Of a stretch of 5,982 bases of DNA, positions 5,419-5,982 are shown one piece after another (the first letter of the stretch is position 1; every line of letters starts with the position of its first letter). Both the position numbers and the translations under genes were made by a program. Source of the stretch: Methanobacteriaceae archaeon (lineage in GTDB: Archaea; Methanobacteriota; Methanobacteria; Methanobacteriales; Methanobacteriaceae). The stretch lies in contig JAUYBK010000183.1 of assembly GCA_030693105.1 (NCBI GenBank), forward strand, positions 1-5,982. The letters run 5' to 3'. The notes beneath the pieces are model-generated. The model saw nothing but the letters and a program-made list of their open reading frames with translations. It was not told where the DNA came from and searched no databases.

Positions 5419-5982
5419 ATGGATAGAAAAGAACAATCTAAGATATTAAAAGAAGTCTTAGGTCTTGAAAACGAGCCAGTGGCTGTCACCTTTACCATTG
5501 AAAAAATAAAAACAGTACAGGGGGATAAACTGCCTATCTGTGAGGCATTGCGAAGAAGTGCGGATGGTGAGTCTTTTATAATTGACGAAGAGGCTTCACG
5601 TTGTCCCGGAGGGACCTGGCACTGTGGCCTGATGGAACCACCCACTGCTGATGGAAAAAGGAGGATCCAACGATTTTTAACTAAAGGTGAGAAGCTTTAT
5701 CATTCGGTAGCTGCCTTTGAACGCAGTCAAACTATTAACATCCCTCCACCAACGGGGCTGGCTGATAAAATCCTCTTTTCACCATTATCTGAGGCGGATT
5801 TAAGGCCGGATGTGGTGATCTTTTTAGTAAATCCCGAGGGGGGCTGTCGTTTGATGCACCTGGACTGCTACTGGGATGGTATACCACCCCGCATCGAGCC
5901 TAGCGGTGCCCTCTGCCACGCGGTGATCTCTTACTCAGTAATGACCGGCCAGACTAATTTTTCCCTGGGTGATTGGACTGCC
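5419..5982 (+). CDS. DUF169 family protein (3' end outside window)
   Basis: The frame stays open for 188 codons to the window edge, so the gene is cut at its 3' end. The opening LKEVLGLENEPVAVTF, then C41-EALRRSADGESF, ARG-C62-PGG-like RCPGG and LGDW near the edge are the conserved landmarks of DUF169, a family without a settled biochemical role that is common in methanogens and other anaerobes. There are six cysteines in the visible part (41, 62, 69, 143, 150, 166), several next to His or Gly (WHC69G, GGC143, LC166H), which could suggest metal or cofactor binding; that is inference. No signal peptide or membrane segment is seen, so it should be cytoplasmic. It is divergent from the oxidoreductase operon and may share control with it. 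Start chosen at ATG5419 by spacing from GGGGGT; ATG5416 would add one Met. Family call good, function unknown. Confidence 0.85.
   Translation, partial: MDRKEQSKILKEVLGLENEPVAVTFTIEKIKTVQGDKLPICEALRRSADGESFIIDEEASRCPGGTWHCGLMEPPTADGKRRIQRFLTKGEKLYHSVAAFERSQTINIPPPTGLADKILFSPLSEADLRPDVVIFLVNPEGGCRLMHLDCYWDGIPPRIEPSGALCHAVISYSVMTGQTNFSLGDWTA

Noticed and set aside
5251..5436. 61-residue minus-strand frame in the divergent spacer
   Set aside because: It starts at TTG inside the DUF169 coding start, lacks a ribosome-binding site, has low-complexity AT-driven composition, and overlaps the palindromes and promoters of both flanking genes.
5403..5645. 80-residue minus-strand frame across the DUF169 start
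   Set aside because: It is antisense to the clearly recognisable DUF169 frame, which itself runs to the window edge.

Overview
The window looks archaeal and most like a methanogen of the Methanobacterium type. The evidence is GGTGAT and GGGG-type Shine-Dalgarno sites matching an archaeal 16S tail, AT-rich spacers with TATA-like boxes about 25 bases before likely transcript starts, bare T-run terminators, and the gene families present. This assignment is by inspection; no database search was possible.

Layout, left to right. (1) The window opens inside a plus-strand gene for the C-terminal part of an MrfA/YprA-type DEAD/DEAH helicase with a five-cysteine metal-binding cluster. (2) After a 215-base spacer comes a complete plus-strand cation diffusion facilitator (CDF) metal exporter with a zinc-type HxxxD/HxxxD transport site; the end of its leader can pair with its own ribosome-binding site. 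(3) A plus-strand HEPN-domain protein follows, with no nucleotidyltransferase partner and an uncertain start. (4) A convergent spacer carries two copies of a T-run terminator and a tandem 12-mer. (5) On the minus strand, a two-gene operon encodes a 2-oxoacid:ferredoxin oxidoreductase: a fused gamma-alpha subunit, then a TPP-binding beta subunit joined by an ATGA stop/start overlap. (6) A 224-227 base divergent spacer holds several palindromes and two facing promoters. (7) A plus-strand DUF169 protein runs off the right edge.

How the genes may work together. The two oxidoreductase genes clearly make one enzyme, which interconverts a 2-oxoacid plus CoA with an acyl-CoA and CO2 using ferredoxin. 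No ferredoxin-like delta subunit is present, so it should resemble the two-subunit archaeal type. The DUF169 gene is divergent from this operon and cysteine-rich, so shared regulation is possible but unproven. The helicase, CDF and HEPN genes each have their own spacers and show no sign of forming a pathway.

The points most worth a second look are a dnaX-like A_AAA_AAA slip site, in the correct frame, exactly at the gamma-alpha junction with a stop in the -1 frame two codons later; replacement of one expected iron-sulfur cysteine in the beta subunit by Gln, with an extra Cys next to the GDG motif; and mutually exclusive pairings in the CDF leader. I see no CRISPR array, insertion sequence, complete tRNA or rRNA.
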